NCBI RefSeq assembly: GCF_013337285.1
Contig: NZ_SUPW01000001.1
Span: 620,001 to 684,000, forward strand
Length of the DNA stretch: 64,000 nucleotides
Reading direction: 5' to 3'
Source of the DNA: Agrobacterium tumefaciens
Lineage (GTDB): Bacteria > Pseudomonadota > Alphaproteobacteria > Rhizobiales > Rhizobiaceae
Below are positions 55,354 to 64,000 of the stretch, in pieces. The notes beneath the pieces were generated by a model. The model made no database searches. It saw nothing but the letters and a program-made list of their open reading frames with translations, and was not told where the DNA came from. Position 1 is the stretch's first letter. Every line of letters begins with the position of its first letter. The translations under genes were made by a program, and so were the position numbers.

Positions 55354-55994
55354 TCGCGGCCGAGGCTTTCGCGCCCTACGCGGCGCTTGCGCAGGACTTG
55401 ATACCGCACGCCGCCGATACGGGCGACGGCTCGCATGATCTTGCCCATATTCACCGCGTCTTCCGCAACGCCATGCGCATCCATGCGGGCGAAGGCGGCG
55501 ATGGCACCGTACTCGCAGCGAGCGTGCTGCTGCATGATTGCGTGGCGGTGGAAAAGAACTCGCCGCTTCGCGCGCAGGCCTCACGGCTTGCGGCGGAAAA
55601 GGCCTCGGGCATTCTGGCCGGGCTTGGTTGGAAACAGGTGGACATCGATGCTGCCGCGCACGCCATCACCACCCACAGTTTTTCCGCCAATATCGAACCG
55701 CGCACACTGGAGGCGAAAATCCTTCAGGATGCCGACCGGCTGGATGCCATCGGCATGGTGGGGGCGGCGCGCTGCTTTTATATTGCCGGACGCATGGGTT
55801 CGGCGCTTTACGATCCGGCCGATCCGCTGGCGAAAGACCGGCCGCTTGACGACCGCGCCTTTGCCATCGACCATTTCGAAACCAAGCTGTTCAAACTGGC
55901 GGACGGCTTTCGCACCGGGACGGGGCGGCAGATGGCCAAGGCCCGCCATGAGCGGCTGCAACAAGTACTCGACCTGTTTCTCGACGAGATTTGA
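55350..55994 (+). CDS. HD domain phosphohydrolase (YedJ-like)
   Basis: 214 residues. HD ligands: His in GDGSHDLAHIHRVFRNAM, HD in SVLLHDCVAVEKNSPLR and Asp in KILQDADRLDAIGMVG. The order H...HD...D and RCFYIAGRMGSALYDPADP match the YedJ-like group, whose substrates are not well defined. Starts inside the DUF2339 stop (ATGA). Confidence 0.9.
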   Translation: MIAAEAFAPYAALAQDLIPHAADTGDGSHDLAHIHRVFRNAMRIHAGEGGDGTVLAASVLLHDCVAVEKNSPLRAQASRLAAEKASGILAGLGWKQVDIDAAAHAITTHSFSANIEPRTLEAKILQDADRLDAIGMVGAARCFYIAGRMGSALYDPADPLAKDRPLDDRAFAIDHFETKLFKLADGFRTGTGRQMAKARHERLQQVLDLFLDEI

Positions 55995-56005
55995 GGATAT
56001 CCAAG

Positions 56006-56848
56006 ATGCATGTGACCGAACTCAACATCTATCCGCTGAAAAGCGCGCGCGGCATTCCCCTCTCCGAGAGCGCTGTTTCGGCCGAGGGCCTGCCGGGCGA
56101 TCGTCGCGCCATGTTGATCGACCCTTCCGGCCATTTCATCACCCAGCGCGAACTGCCTGCCATAGCCACGGTTCTGGCGCGGCATGAGGATGGCGGAATG
56201 GCGCTTGCGCGGGACAACGACGACGAGATCGTCGCAAGACCTTCCGGAGAGCGCATGGATGTGGCGGTGTGGAAATCGATCGTCAGCGCCAATATCGCCG
56301 ATGACGAGACCAACGATACGCTCTCGGCGTGGCTGGGGCGCGAGGTAAAGCTGGCATTCTTCGATGATGCCTCGGAACGCATTGCGAGCCTCGAATGGAC
56401 CGGCAACGAAACGCCCGTCACCTTTGCGGACGGCTACCAGATCCTCGTCACCACCACCGCCTCGCTTGCCGCGCTGAACGACAATATGCGCGCCAATGGC
56501 GAGGACGCGGTCGGCATGGAGCGGTTCCGGCCGAATATCGTGCTGGACACGGACGAAGCATGGGCGGAGGACCGCTGGGCGGCCATCGAGATCGGCGGCA
56601 TTCGTTTTGATCTCGTCAAGCCCTGCGCCCGCTGCATCATGACCACGCAAGACCAGATAACCGGCTCCCGCGACGTGCCCTCGCCCATGAAGGCCATGGG
56701 CCGCATCCGCATGTCGGGTGACCGGCGCGTGCCCGGCCCGCTGTTCGGCTGGAACGTGACACCGCGCAGTCAGGGCAGACTGTCGGTCGGCGACGTGGCC
56801 AAGGTGGTGGAGGAACGGCCGGAAGGCTGGGCGATCAAGAGGCGCTAG
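56006..56848 (+). CDS. MOSC domain protein (YcbX-like)
   Basis: 280 residues. N-terminal MOSC_N beta-barrel (VTELNIYPLKSARGIPLSES, GDRRAMLIDPSGHFITQREL) and C-terminal MOSC domain (RFRPNIVLDTDEAWAEDRWA, VKPCARCIMTTQDQ) with the conserved Cys in KPCARC that may bind molybdenum cofactor or sulfur. No C-terminal ferredoxin domain, unlike E. coli YcbX. Such proteins reduce N-hydroxylated compounds. Start ATG 56006, with GAGGATATCCAAG upstream, 11 bases after the HD gene. Confidence 0.9.
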   Translation: MHVTELNIYPLKSARGIPLSESAVSAEGLPGDRRAMLIDPSGHFITQRELPAIATVLARHEDGGMALARDNDDEIVARPSGERMDVAVWKSIVSANIADDETNDTLSAWLGREVKLAFFDDASERIASLEWTGNETPVTFADGYQILVTTTASLAALNDNMRANGEDAVGMERFRPNIVLDTDEAWAEDRWAAIEIGGIRFDLVKPCARCIMTTQDQITGSRDVPSPMKAMGRIRMSGDRRVPGPLFGWNVTPRSQGRLSVGDVAKVVEERPEGWAIKRR

Positions 56849-56878
56849 GCCACGGGCGTTGCAGCGCCCCTCATGCCA

Positions 56879-57613
56879 CTACGGCTTGCGGGCGCTGACG
56901 ATCAGAAAGATCGGGCGGCGATCTTCGTGCTTCATCTCCGGTCGCTCCGCGAGCAAGGCGGGATCGGGCCTCGGCTCGGCCAGACGCGTCAGGGTAAAGC
57001 CGGCGGAAAGCAGGCTGTTGAGAATACCTGACACCGTGCGGTGATATTTGACGACATCATCGGCCATCCAGTTGGAATGGCGCACGCCCTCATTCTGATA
57101 ATTATCGAGCGGCCAGTGGAGGATTTCGCCATCCTCGCCGTAAAACCAGTCCTGTTTTTCCAGCGCGGTGAAAACGGGATGTTCGATGGAAAAGATGAAC
57201 TCACCGCCGGATTTCAGCACGGTGGAAACTCTCGCGAATGCCAGGTCGAGATCACGGACATAATGCAGGGCGAGAGAACTCAGCACCACATCGAAACTTT
57301 CCGGCGGAAAATCGATGTCCTCGATTGCCGCCCGACGATATTCGATACCGGTGCTGCCATTTATTTCGGCGGCACGGCGCAGCATGTTTTCCGAAAGATC
57401 AACGCCGACGACACGGGCCGCCCCCTGCTCTGCCGCATAACGGCAATGCCAGCCGAAACCGCAACCGAGATCGAGTAGGCTCCGGCCCTGCAACGGCGGA
57501 AGCATGGCGCGCAGTTCGTGCCACTCGCCGGCCTGCCGCAACCCTTCCACGGAGCGTGGCATGGCGCTGTAGCGCTCGAAAAACCCGGGGTCGTCGTAAA
57601 TATTCTGCTTCAT
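56879..57613 (-). CDS. Class I SAM-dependent methyltransferase
   Basis: 244 residues. SAM-binding motif I LLDLGCGFGWHCRYAAEQGA, motif II VVGVDLSENMLRRAAEI, then YRRAAIEDIDFPPESFDVVL and SSLALHYVRDLDLAFARVS, typical of the UbiE/Methyltransf_11 group. Substrate unknown; similar proteins are annotated as small-molecule methylases. Start chosen at MKQNIYDDPG (GGAGATGACG upstream). Confidence 0.9.
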   Translation of the reverse strand: MKQNIYDDPGFFERYSAMPRSVEGLRQAGEWHELRAMLPPLQGRSLLDLGCGFGWHCRYAAEQGAARVVGVDLSENMLRRAAEINGSTGIEYRRAAIEDIDFPPESFDVVLSSLALHYVRDLDLAFARVSTVLKSGGEFIFSIEHPVFTALEKQDWFYGEDGEILHWPLDNYQNEGVRHSNWMADDVVKYHRTVSGILNSLLSAGFTLTRLAEPRPDPALLAERPEMKHEDRRPIFLIVSARKP

Positions 57614-57793
57614 CGTCATCTCTCCGGAATTCCGGCAATAATGTGCGGGCATCCCATCAATCCCATGAATACTGGGGGTCAAGAAAAGTCGCTAGTGAGG
57701 ACGGCTGACAAAAGCTAATATTCATCCCGATCAGAGGGAATCTGCAGAAGATTTGCGCCATCTCCAAGGCGCATGCTGCAGCAGGAGAATTTC

Positions 57794-59008
57794 ATGTCGC
57801 AAGCCACACGCCAGACCATGCCCTGGCTGATTATCGCCGCCGGGTCGCTGATTGCCGTCATGACCTTCGGGCCGCGTTCGGCCATGGGCTTCTTCCAGTT
57901 GCCGATGCTGGCCGATACCGGCTGGGATCGCTCCACCTTCGGCCTCGCCATGGCCTTGCAGAACCTTTTCTGGGGCCTCGGCCAGCCCTTCTTCGGCGCC
58001 ATCGCCGATAAATACGGCACGGGCCGCGTGCTCGTGCTGTCAGGCTTTCTTTATGCCGCCGGCCTCATCTGCATGTCCTTCGGCACCTCGCCGTTCTGGC
58101 TGCATTTCGGCGGTGGCGTGCTTGTCGGGCTTGGCATCGCGGCCGGCTCCTTCAGCGTCATCCTGTCTGCCTTCGCGCGCCATGTGACGCCGCAGCAGCG
58201 CTCGCTCGCCTTCGGCATCGGCACGGCGGCGGGTTCAGCGGGCATGTTCCTGTTTGCGCCCATCAGCCAGGGGCTGATTTCCACCTATGGCTGGTCGGAT
58301 ACGCTCGTCTGGCTTGCCGTCATGATGATGCTCGTGCCGCTGCTCGCCTTTCCGATGCGCGGCAACTCCTCTTCCGGTAGCCAGTCACAGACGCAGTTCC
58401 AGCAGACGGCGGGCGAGGCGCTGCGGGAAGCGCTGGGTCACAAGAGCTATCTCCTGTTGACGACAGGCTTTTTCGTCTGCGGTTTCCAGGTGGCCTTCAT
58501 CACCGCGCATTTCCCGGCCTATCTCGGCGATATCGGCATCGAACCGCGTTACGCCGTCATTGCCATGGCGCTGATCGGCTTCTTCAATATCATCGGGTCG
58601 CTCGCCGCCGGCGTCATCGCCCAGCGTTATTCGAAACCCTATATGCTGGCCTATATCTATATCGCCCGCTCGGTTGTCGTGACGGCCTTCCTGCTCCTGC
58701 CGCAATCACCGCTTTCGGTCATCCTCTTCGCGGCCGTCATGGGCATTCTCTGGCTTTCCACCGTGCCGCCCACCAATGCGCTGGTGGCGATCATGTTCGG
58801 CACCCGCCATCTCGGCATGCTCGGCGGCGTCGTGTTCCTGTCGCACCAGATCGGCTCGTTCCTCGGCGTCTGGCTCGGCGGTTTCCTTTACGACCGGCTC
58901 GGCTCCTATGATCTCGTCTGGTGGCTGGGAGTCGGCATGGGGATTTTTGCAGCCATCGTGCATTGGCCCATTCAGGAGCGGCCCGCGCCGCGGCCGGCAA
59001 TGGCCTGA
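57794..59008 (+). CDS. MFS transporter, monocarboxylate-porter-like
   Basis: 404 residues, 12 membrane segments. The loop 2-3 motif is GQPFFGAIADKYGTGRVLVL. TFGPRSAMGFFQLPMLADTG with WDRSTFGLAMALQNLFWGLG at the front is typical of the group related to oxalate/formate and monocarboxylate porters. The middle loop (residues 190-215) is rich in Ser/Gln. Start at ATG 57794 behind GGAG rather than the in-frame ATG 57773. It stands alone, divergent from the methyltransferase gene. Confidence 0.9.
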   Translation: MSQATRQTMPWLIIAAGSLIAVMTFGPRSAMGFFQLPMLADTGWDRSTFGLAMALQNLFWGLGQPFFGAIADKYGTGRVLVLSGFLYAAGLICMSFGTSPFWLHFGGGVLVGLGIAAGSFSVILSAFARHVTPQQRSLAFGIGTAAGSAGMFLFAPISQGLISTYGWSDTLVWLAVMMMLVPLLAFPMRGNSSSGSQSQTQFQQTAGEALREALGHKSYLLLTTGFFVCGFQVAFITAHFPAYLGDIGIEPRYAVIAMALIGFFNIIGSLAAGVIAQRYSKPYMLAYIYIARSVVVTAFLLLPQSPLSVILFAAVMGILWLSTVPPTNALVAIMFGTRHLGMLGGVVFLSHQIGSFLGVWLGGFLYDRLGSYDLVWWLGVGMGIFAAIVHWPIQERPAPRPAMA

Positions 59009-59010
59009 GA

Positions 59011-59775
59011 CTACACGGCCTTATCGAGCGCGGGCGGTGACGCCCTGCGCTGCAGCGCCTTCAGCGCCGCCTGCACGAAACCGTCGCGGGCGGCGTTTTC
59101 ATTCAGGCCACGCGGATCATAGACATGCCGGTTGAGGAAATGGGCGGTCAGGCGGAAGGCCGCCGCGAGGCTTTCAGGATCGGCAGCTTTCGACTGGCCC
59201 TCACCGAGAAAAGCGGGCAATGACAGCATCCGGGCCGCATAGGGCGCGCCTGCCGTGCGGCAAACCGCCCTGCCCGTTTTCGGCGACACATAGATGAGAT
59301 CGGTGCGCAGCCCGGTCGCCGCGCATTCGGTGAGATCGAGCCCGAAACCCAGATCGTTCAGCACGGCGAGTTCAAACCGCACGAACAATTCCCCGGCATC
59401 GGCCGGCTCATGAAGATTGTCGAGAATGATATCGAGCGCCTGATAGAGATGCGGATGCGGATCGCGCTCCGGTAGAAGCCTGAGAAGCGCGCCCATGGCC
59501 TGCACGCCGTAGACGGCGGTCGCCGTTTCCATCAGCTGGGCTGCGCGCAATTGCAGCGGCTCGATGCGGTATTCGCCGAGATGATCGTGAAGACGCGCCC
59601 GCCAGATGACATCCACCCGGTTGCCGGCCTGCAGCACAGGCTGCATGCTGCGGGAGCGCCCGGAGCGCACCATGCCGAGGTGTCGGCCGCGCGTACGGGT
59701 CATCACCTCGGCGATGACGCTCGTTTCGCCATGGCGTTTTACGCCGAGAATGATTGCCTCATCCTGCCACTGCAT
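59011..59775 (-). CDS. recO: DNA repair protein RecO
   Basis: Recombination mediator that loads RecA with RecR. 254 residues: N-terminal OB fold ([54 protein letters not shown]) and a helical C-terminal region with [20 protein letters not shown]. The zinc-finger Cys pattern of Thermus/Deinococcus RecO is only partly present (Cys in LTECAATG and AVCRTAG). In other rhizobia it directly follows era; here two regulator genes lie between. Confidence 0.94.
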   Translation of the reverse strand: MQWQDEAIILGVKRHGETSVIAEVMTRTRGRHLGMVRSGRSRSMQPVLQAGNRVDVIWRARLHDHLGEYRIEPLQLRAAQLMETATAVYGVQAMGALLRLLPERDPHPHLYQALDIILDNLHEPADAGELFVRFELAVLNDLGFGLDLTECAATGLRTDLIYVSPKTGRAVCRTAGAPYAARMLSLPAFLGEGQSKAADPESLAAAFRLTAHFLNRHVYDPRGLNENAARDGFVQAALKALQRRASPPALDKAV

Positions 59776-59832
59776 GAAACCTGTCCGAACTCCGATTTGA
59801 AGCCCGATCATAACCGATATGGCGGCGAAACG

Positions 59833-60210
59833 TTATTCTTTTACGGCGTCTTTCGCCACGCCGACGAGATTGAGGACGAAATCGGAGATTTCATTTTCCC
59901 CGAACGGCTTGCCAAGCAGAGGCGCCTGCGAAAGATCGTCCGGAAACCCCGCCGTGTCGCCGTAACCGCTGACGAAACCGAAAGGAATGCCCGCCTCGCG
60001 CAGCAGGCGCGCAAAATCGTAACTCTTGCCATCGGACAGGCTGACATCGAGAAGCACGCAGTCCGCACCGTTCTGTTCAAAGGCTTCACCGGCCTGCGCA
60101 AGCGTTGTGGCTATGATGATGGTTTCAACGCCCATGGACTGGAGAACCGCTTCGACATCGAGCGCCACCAGATATTCATCCTCAACGATGATAACCCGTT
60201 GTGGCACCAT
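59833..60210 (-). CDS. Single-domain response regulator (receiver only)
   Basis: 125 residues, a stand-alone CheY-like domain: acidic pair in VIIVEDEYLVALD, phospho-acceptor Asp in CVLLDVSLSDGKSYD (about residue 55), Thr/Ser position FGFVSGYGD, Lys in PLLGKPFGENE. The DVSLSDGKSYDFARLL and FVSGYG variants are typical of rhizobial receivers fed by HWE-type kinases. No output domain and no kinase gene beside it. 57 bases upstream of recO on the same strand. Confidence 0.92.
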   Translation of the reverse strand: MVPQRVIIVEDEYLVALDVEAVLQSMGVETIIIATTLAQAGEAFEQNGADCVLLDVSLSDGKSYDFARLLREAGIPFGFVSGYGDTAGFPDDLSQAPLLGKPFGENEISDFVLNLVGVAKDAVKE

Positions 60211-60347
60211 ATGTTTTCTTCTTCCTAGATGAAGGAGCCAGCCGGCTCTGCGAAGCGGTCTCCGGAATTGCGTTCCAGCGAGATATTATCACAGGAGTCG
60301 CAAATTACGGCTGGAACGTCATTTAAAAAAGACATGTCGAGACAGGA

Positions 60348-61100
60348 TCAGATGAAGGGTCGCTGGCGCTTTTCATCGCTTTCCCAGCCAGCCACATGGG
60401 CAAGTCCGGCATCATCCAGCACCAGACAGCCCTTGTCCGTCCAGCGGATCAACGCGCGATCGACGAGCTTTCTCAAGGTCTTGTTTGTGTGGACGATGGA
60501 AAGGCCGAGCGTATCGGCGACATGCTGCTGGGTGACCGGGATCGGCATCTCACCGCGAACGAGATTGACCGCTTTCGCCTTGCTGTAGAGGAAGGCGATG
60601 AGGTAGGCGGCGCGCTCCAGTGCGGTGCGCCGGCCGATGCTGAGCAGATGGCTGTCGAGCATGCGTTCTTCGCTCGCCGCGATCCAGGTCAGGTCATAGG
60701 CAAGGGTCGGATGATCGGTGAAGAGGTTGTTGAGGCGGGATCGCTCGAAAACACACAGCGTCACCGGTGACAGCGCTTCGACTGAATGCTGCATCTCCCC
60801 CATCACCGTGCCCTGCAGGCCGACGAGATCGCCCGGCATGACATAGTTGAGGATCTGCCGCCGGCCATCTTCCAGCGTCTTGTAACGAAACGCCCAGCCA
60901 TTGAGCACGGTATAGAGATGGGCGCTGTGCGAACCTTCCATCAGGATGACGGAGCCGCTTTCAACCGCAAGTTCCCCCGTTTTGAAACGGGAGACGAAAT
61001 CCAGTTCAGGAGGAGCAAAATCCCTGAAATGCGGCAGGTCGCGCAGGGGACACTGCTGGCAAGGCGTGGTGGAAATCCCGTTCGGTTTTTTTGGCGACAT
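60348..61100 (-). CDS. Crp/Fnr family transcriptional regulator
   Basis: 250 residues: N-terminal CQQCPLRDLPHF, then a cyclic-nucleotide-binding-like domain (FKTGELAVESGSVILMEGSH, LNGWAFRYKTLEDGRRQILN, VMPGDLVGLQGTVMGEMQHS). Helix-turn-helix IPVTQQHVADTLGLSIVHTN KTLRKL near residue 190. The N-terminal Cys pair and one central Cys (VTLCVFERS) recall Fnr, but the third N-terminal Cys is missing, so Fe-S sensing is doubtful. Same strand as era and the receiver gene. Confidence 0.92.
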   Translation of the reverse strand: MSPKKPNGISTTPCQQCPLRDLPHFRDFAPPELDFVSRFKTGELAVESGSVILMEGSHSAHLYTVLNGWAFRYKTLEDGRRQILNYVMPGDLVGLQGTVMGEMQHSVEALSPVTLCVFERSRLNNLFTDHPTLAYDLTWIAASEERMLDSHLLSIGRRTALERAAYLIAFLYSKAKAVNLVRGEMPIPVTQQHVADTLGLSIVHTNKTLRKLVDRALIRWTDKGCLVLDDAGLAHVAGWESDEKRQRPFI

Positions 61101-61190
61101 GAATATCCGTCATCGAAAAAAGGTTGCGCCCAATTGTTTTGGAACAACCCGCCCGAACGTATTCGGTTCCCGATAAAACGCTGAAGATAT

Positions 61191-62141
61191 TCAGTTTCGC
61201 GGAAATTCCAAGCCCATTTCGCGGAAGCGTTCAGGGTCATCGCCCCAATTTTCGCGCACCTTGACGAACAGGAAGAGGTGGACCGGCTGCTCAAGGATAG
61301 CCGACAGTTCCTTGCGCGAGGCGGTGGAGATGGCCTTGATGGCATCGCCGTTCTTGCCAAGCGCAATCTTCTTCTGGCTGTCGCGCTCGACATAGATCAC
61401 CTGCTCGATGCGCACGGAGCCATCCTTGCGCTCTTCCCAGCTTTCCGTCTCGACATGCGAGGCATAGGGAAGTTCCTGATGCAGCCGCAGAAACAGCTTC
61501 TCGCGAGTGATTTCGGCAGCGAGCTGGCGCATCGGCAGATCTGAAATCTGGTCTTCCGGATAATACCACGGACCTTCCGGCAGGGTATCCACCAGATAAT
61601 CCATCAGGTCTTCGCAGCCCGAACCATTGGTGGCCGAAATCATGAAGGTGCGGTCGAAAGTGACCGTCTCATTGGCGGCGGCGGCAAGCTTCAGCAGGTC
61701 TTCGCGCTTCACCTGGTCGATCTTGTTGAGGCAGAGGATCTTCTTCTGCGGAACGTCCTTCAGCCCTTCGAGAATGGCCTCGGCATCGCCCTTCAGGCCG
61801 CGCTCGCTGTCGATCAGAAGCAGGATGAGATCGGCATCCTTTGCCCCGCCCCAGGCGGAGGTGACCATGGCGCGGTCAAGCCGGCGGCGCGGCTTGAAGA
61901 TGCCGGGCGTATCCATGAAAACGATCTGCGCATTTTTGTGAATGGCGATGCCGCGCATCACCGCGCGCGTCGTCTGGACCTTATGGCTGACGATCGAAAC
62001 CTTGGCGCCCACCAGCCTGTTCACCAGTGTCGACTTGCCGGCATTGGTCGGGCCGATCAGGGCCACGAAGCCGGAACGGGTCGGAAGGTTGTTGTCTTCG
62101 CCTTCAACGGCGGGGTTTTCGTGATCGGTCATAGTATCCAT
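61191..62141 (-). CDS. era: GTPase Era
   Basis: Essential GTPase of 30S ribosome assembly. 316 residues: G1 ALIGPTNAGKSTLVNRLVG, effector loop VSHKVQTTRAVMRG, G3 FMDTPGIF, G4 LCLNKIDQVK, and the C-terminal KH domain with IEQVIYVERDSQKKIALGKN followed by GDAIKAIS. An N-terminal acidic extension of about 20 residues is present. Start at 62141 or 62132 (both ATG). It follows rnc by 74 bases. Confidence 0.96.
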   Translation of the reverse strand: MDTMTDHENPAVEGEDNNLPTRSGFVALIGPTNAGKSTLVNRLVGAKVSIVSHKVQTTRAVMRGIAIHKNAQIVFMDTPGIFKPRRRLDRAMVTSAWGGAKDADLILLLIDSERGLKGDAEAILEGLKDVPQKKILCLNKIDQVKREDLLKLAAAANETVTFDRTFMISATNGSGCEDLMDYLVDTLPEGPWYYPEDQISDLPMRQLAAEITREKLFLRLHQELPYASHVETESWEERKDGSVRIEQVIYVERDSQKKIALGKNGDAIKAISTASRKELSAILEQPVHLFLFVKVRENWGDDPERFREMGLEFPRN

Positions 62142-62215
62142 CAAGGTCTGAGGTATTCAACATGCGGCCAAAGGGTCCGCCATGCGCTCGATTTTGGCAC
62201 CCTATGGTCGGGTGC

Positions 62216-62935
62216 TCAGTTTTTGGTGGGGCTTTTCTGCCAGACGCCTTCGCGCTCCAGCAAGCGGGTGGCCGCCACCTGTTCGGCTGCGCGCTTGGAG
62301 CGCTCGACGCCGGTTTCCGGCTTCACGCCGGGAATTTCCACCGTTACGGTGAAGCTTGGATCGTGATCCGGTCCGGAGCGGTCGTCAACCCGGTAAGAGG
62401 GCGTCGCCGCAAATCGGGCATGCGCCCATTCCTGCAACTCGGTCTTGGCATCCCGCCGCCCGGCATCCACGCGCGTTGCGCGGCCCTGCCAGTATTTCAG
62501 GATAAATTTGCGCGATGCTTCCAGCCCGCCATCCAGATAAAGGGTGGCAATCAGGCTTTCGACGACATCGGCGCGCACGTTCAGCATCGCCTTGCCGGTC
62601 AGCTTCTTCACATCAGATCCGGTGCGGATGAAATTGTGCAGGCCCATCTCATCGCCGATCGCGGCGCAGGATTCGGCGCTGACCAGCTGGTTCAAACGGA
62701 CGGAAAGCTCACCTTCAGTGGCGTCACGAAAGATGGAGAACAGCAATTCTGCGACGCAAAGGCCAAGAACGCGGTCGCCCAGAAACTCCAGCCGCTCGTA
62801 ATTGCCGGCCGCCGCCGAGCGGGCACTGGCATGGGTCAAGGCCCGGTCGAGCCGGGCCTTTTCCTTGAATTCATATCCGATCAACGCTTCCAGACGGGAA
62901 ATCTCGTCCGTCGAAAGCGGCTTGGTCTTGCTCAT
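62216..62935 (-). CDS. rnc: Ribonuclease III
   Basis: Double-strand RNA endonuclease for rRNA processing. 239 residues: signature YERLEFLGDRVLGLCVAELL with the metal-binding Glu/Asp, VRADVVESLIATLYLDGG, and a C-terminal dsRNA-binding domain (DAKTELQEWAHARFAATPSY, RSKRAAEQVAATRLL). Start MSKTKPLSTDEIS overlaps the lepB stop by four bases; the upstream extension is rejected. Confidence 0.97.
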   Translation of the reverse strand: MSKTKPLSTDEISRLEALIGYEFKEKARLDRALTHASARSAAAGNYERLEFLGDRVLGLCVAELLFSIFRDATEGELSVRLNQLVSAESCAAIGDEMGLHNFIRTGSDVKKLTGKAMLNVRADVVESLIATLYLDGGLEASRKFILKYWQGRATRVDAGRRDAKTELQEWAHARFAATPSYRVDDRSGPDHDPSFTVTVEIPGVKPETGVERSKRAAEQVAATRLLEREGVWQKSPTKN

Positions 62936-63678
62936 TCCACAACCTTGAACAGGCGGTCCCAACGCATGTTGGCTGGCCATTCCCAAATGCGGCTGAACGG
63001 CGTGTCATTGCCCAGCGAGAAGAAGATGACGCTGGCGCGGCCGATCAGGTTTTCTTCCGGCACAAAACCGACGTCGAAGCGGCTGTCGAGCGAATTGTCT
63101 CTGTTGTCGCCCATCATGAAATAATGGCCTTCCGGCACCAGGAATTCCCGGGTGTTGTCGCCGCGCGAATCGGGCGACTGATCGAGCGTGTCATAGGTGA
63201 CGCCATTATCCAGCGTTTCGCGGAAGACCGGCACATTGGCGCCCGGATCGGCGCGGTAATCCGAGGTGAAGGCGCCGTCTGGCTGCTTCGGCACCGGCTG
63301 GCCGTTAATGAAGAGCACGCCGTTCGTCACCTGGATGCGATCACCCGGCAGACCGACGAGACGCTTGATGTAATCCACTTCAGGATTTGGCGGCAGGCGG
63401 AACACCACGACATCGCCACGCTTGGGCTTGCTGAATTCCAGAATACGGCCCGAAAACAGGTTCGGCGAGAAGGGCAGCGAATATTTCGAATAGCCGTAAG
63501 AGAACTTGTTGACGAAAAGATAGTCGCCCACCAGAAGTGTCGGCATCATCGAGCCTGATGGGATCGTGAAGGGCTGAAACAGAACGGTGCGGATGACCAT
63601 GGCCAGCAGCAGCGCCTGAATGATGACCTTGACGTTTTCCCAGAGGGCGTTCTGCTTCTTCTCAGCTTTTTCGGACAC
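62932..63678 (-). CDS. lepB: Signal peptidase I
   Basis: Cleaves signal peptides of exported proteins. 248 residues: membrane segment VKVIIQALLLAMVIRTVLF, catalytic Ser43 in FTIPSGSMMPTLLVGDYLFV, catalytic Lys in VDYIKRLVGLPGDRIQV near residue 105, and box E GHYFMMGDNRDNSLDSRF. Translation of rnc is coupled through the overlapping ATGA. Confidence 0.97.
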   Translation of the reverse strand: MSEKAEKKQNALWENVKVIIQALLLAMVIRTVLFQPFTIPSGSMMPTLLVGDYLFVNKFSYGYSKYSLPFSPNLFSGRILEFSKPKRGDVVVFRLPPNPEVDYIKRLVGLPGDRIQVTNGVLFINGQPVPKQPDGAFTSDYRADPGANVPVFRETLDNGVTYDTLDQSPDSRGDNTREFLVPEGHYFMMGDNRDNSLDSRFDVGFVPEENLIGRASVIFFSLGNDTPFSRIWEWPANMRWDRLFKVVE

Positions 63679-63862
63679 TTAAAGACCTGCCTGATTGTTT
63701 CCCGGCTTCTTCGGTTTCACGAAGGCATCGGGGCCGTTGTTTTGTCGTGCTTGTGCCATATGAAGCAGTCTTCACACAGCCGGCAACGCTTTCATATTTC
63801 TGCGACTTCTCTAGAACCTTTCCAGCCCGAAGGGAAGCGCTTCTATGACACGGGTGCAAATA

Positions 63863-63878
63863 GGCCGCCAATGCGGCC
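63863..63878 (-). terminator. Hairpin after acpS
   Basis: GGCCGC, loop of four, GCGGCC, 11 bases past the acpS stop. It is followed only by TATTTG on the minus strand, so it may attenuate rather than end transcription into lepB. Confidence 0.4.
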
Positions 63879-63888
63879 GCACCGGGTC

Positions 63889-64000
63889 TCAGCCATTCAC
63901 GGGAAGCGCCTCGATAATCACAAATGCCTGAGCATAAGGGAAATCATCCGTGATCGTCAGGTGGATATTGGCGCGGTGGCCGGCCGGCAGCATGGCCGCC
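63889..64000 (-). CDS. acpS: Holo-[acyl-carrier-protein] synthase (C-terminal end only)
   Basis: The last 37 codons are inside the window: the minus strand reads [33 protein letters not shown] and a stop. This matches the C-terminal strand pair of AcpS, which transfers phosphopantetheine to AcpP, and the acpS-lepB-rnc-era order supports it. The N-terminal part lies beyond 64000. Confidence 0.85.
   Translation of the reverse strand, partial: AAMLPAGHRANIHLTITDDFPYAQAFVIIEALPVNG

Noticed and set aside
53827-55584. 585-codon minus-strand frame opposite the DUF2339 and HD genes
   Set aside because: Antisense of two overlapping genes with clear membrane segments and HD motifs.

Overview
The window reads as chromosomal DNA of an alphaproteobacterium of the family Rhizobiaceae, most likely an Agrobacterium. 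Support: the block rpsF-rpsR-(DUF2232 protein)-rplI-dnaB-alr-radA-cvpA-purF, the block acpS-lepB-rnc-era-recO, the psd-pssA phosphatidylethanolamine pair, a second FtsI-type transpeptidase, GC-rich genes, and two families of long palindromic intergenic repeats of the kind common in rhizobia. The genus is inferred from remembered gene order and protein style; no search was run.

Layout. 1-5080 (minus): start of mltG, then the type II fatty acid synthesis genes fabF, acpP, fabG and fabD. 5302-7154: an aldo/keto reductase and an AT-richer orphan gene encoding a DUF2272-like protein, preceded by a large palindrome. 7421-9894: ribosomal protein operon (S6, S18, DUF2232 membrane protein, L9). A tRNA-Lys-like fragment lies between S18 and the DUF2232 gene. 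10161-13445 (minus): marR-emrB-emrA efflux operon. 13758-23041: dnaB, azlC/azlD with an AraC regulator, alr, a ParD/ParE-type module, radA, cvpA and purF. 23188-25530: an SDR gene, then a nine-codon ORF ending in Cys-Thr-Cys-Cys, then cysS. 25797-28052: four tightly linked genes (DUF559, two GFA-domain proteins, proline iminopeptidase). 28282-34055: RarD-like permease, FtsI paralogue, LOG-family protein and a LysM protein. 34166-38105: Atm1-type ABC exporter, psd, pssA and a small ORF. 38491-47213: a two-receiver diguanylate cyclase, YedK, YnfA, a Nudix hydrolase, several small or hypothetical proteins, YgfZ, an HD hydrolase, a tyrosine phosphatase, MscS and ZinT with a Zur-like palindrome. 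47404-52311: an NMT1/THI5-type ABC transporter and a dioxygenase-esterase fusion. 52582-59008: DUF2339 protein, HD hydrolase, MOSC protein, methyltransferase and MFS permease. 59011-64000 (minus): acpS (partial), lepB, rnc, era, a Crp/Fnr regulator, a single-domain receiver protein and recO.

Much of the window is conserved housekeeping backbone (lipid synthesis, ribosome, replication, purine synthesis, RNA processing, protein export) broken by small accessory cassettes: efflux, amino acid export, toxin-antitoxin and regulators. The most interesting item is the Cys-codon ORF just upstream of the cysteinyl-tRNA synthetase gene. It has a promoter-like sequence placed so that the message would begin at or next to its ATG, which suggests a cysteine-sensing leader peptide. 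Also worth attention are a Rosetta-stone fusion of MhqO-like and MhqD-like proteins, a 12-bp-arm perfect operator-like palindrome between that gene and the ABC transporter, the orphan DUF2272 protein, and five copies of a ~118 bp palindromic repeat within 12.7 kb, two of them inside a transporter operon.
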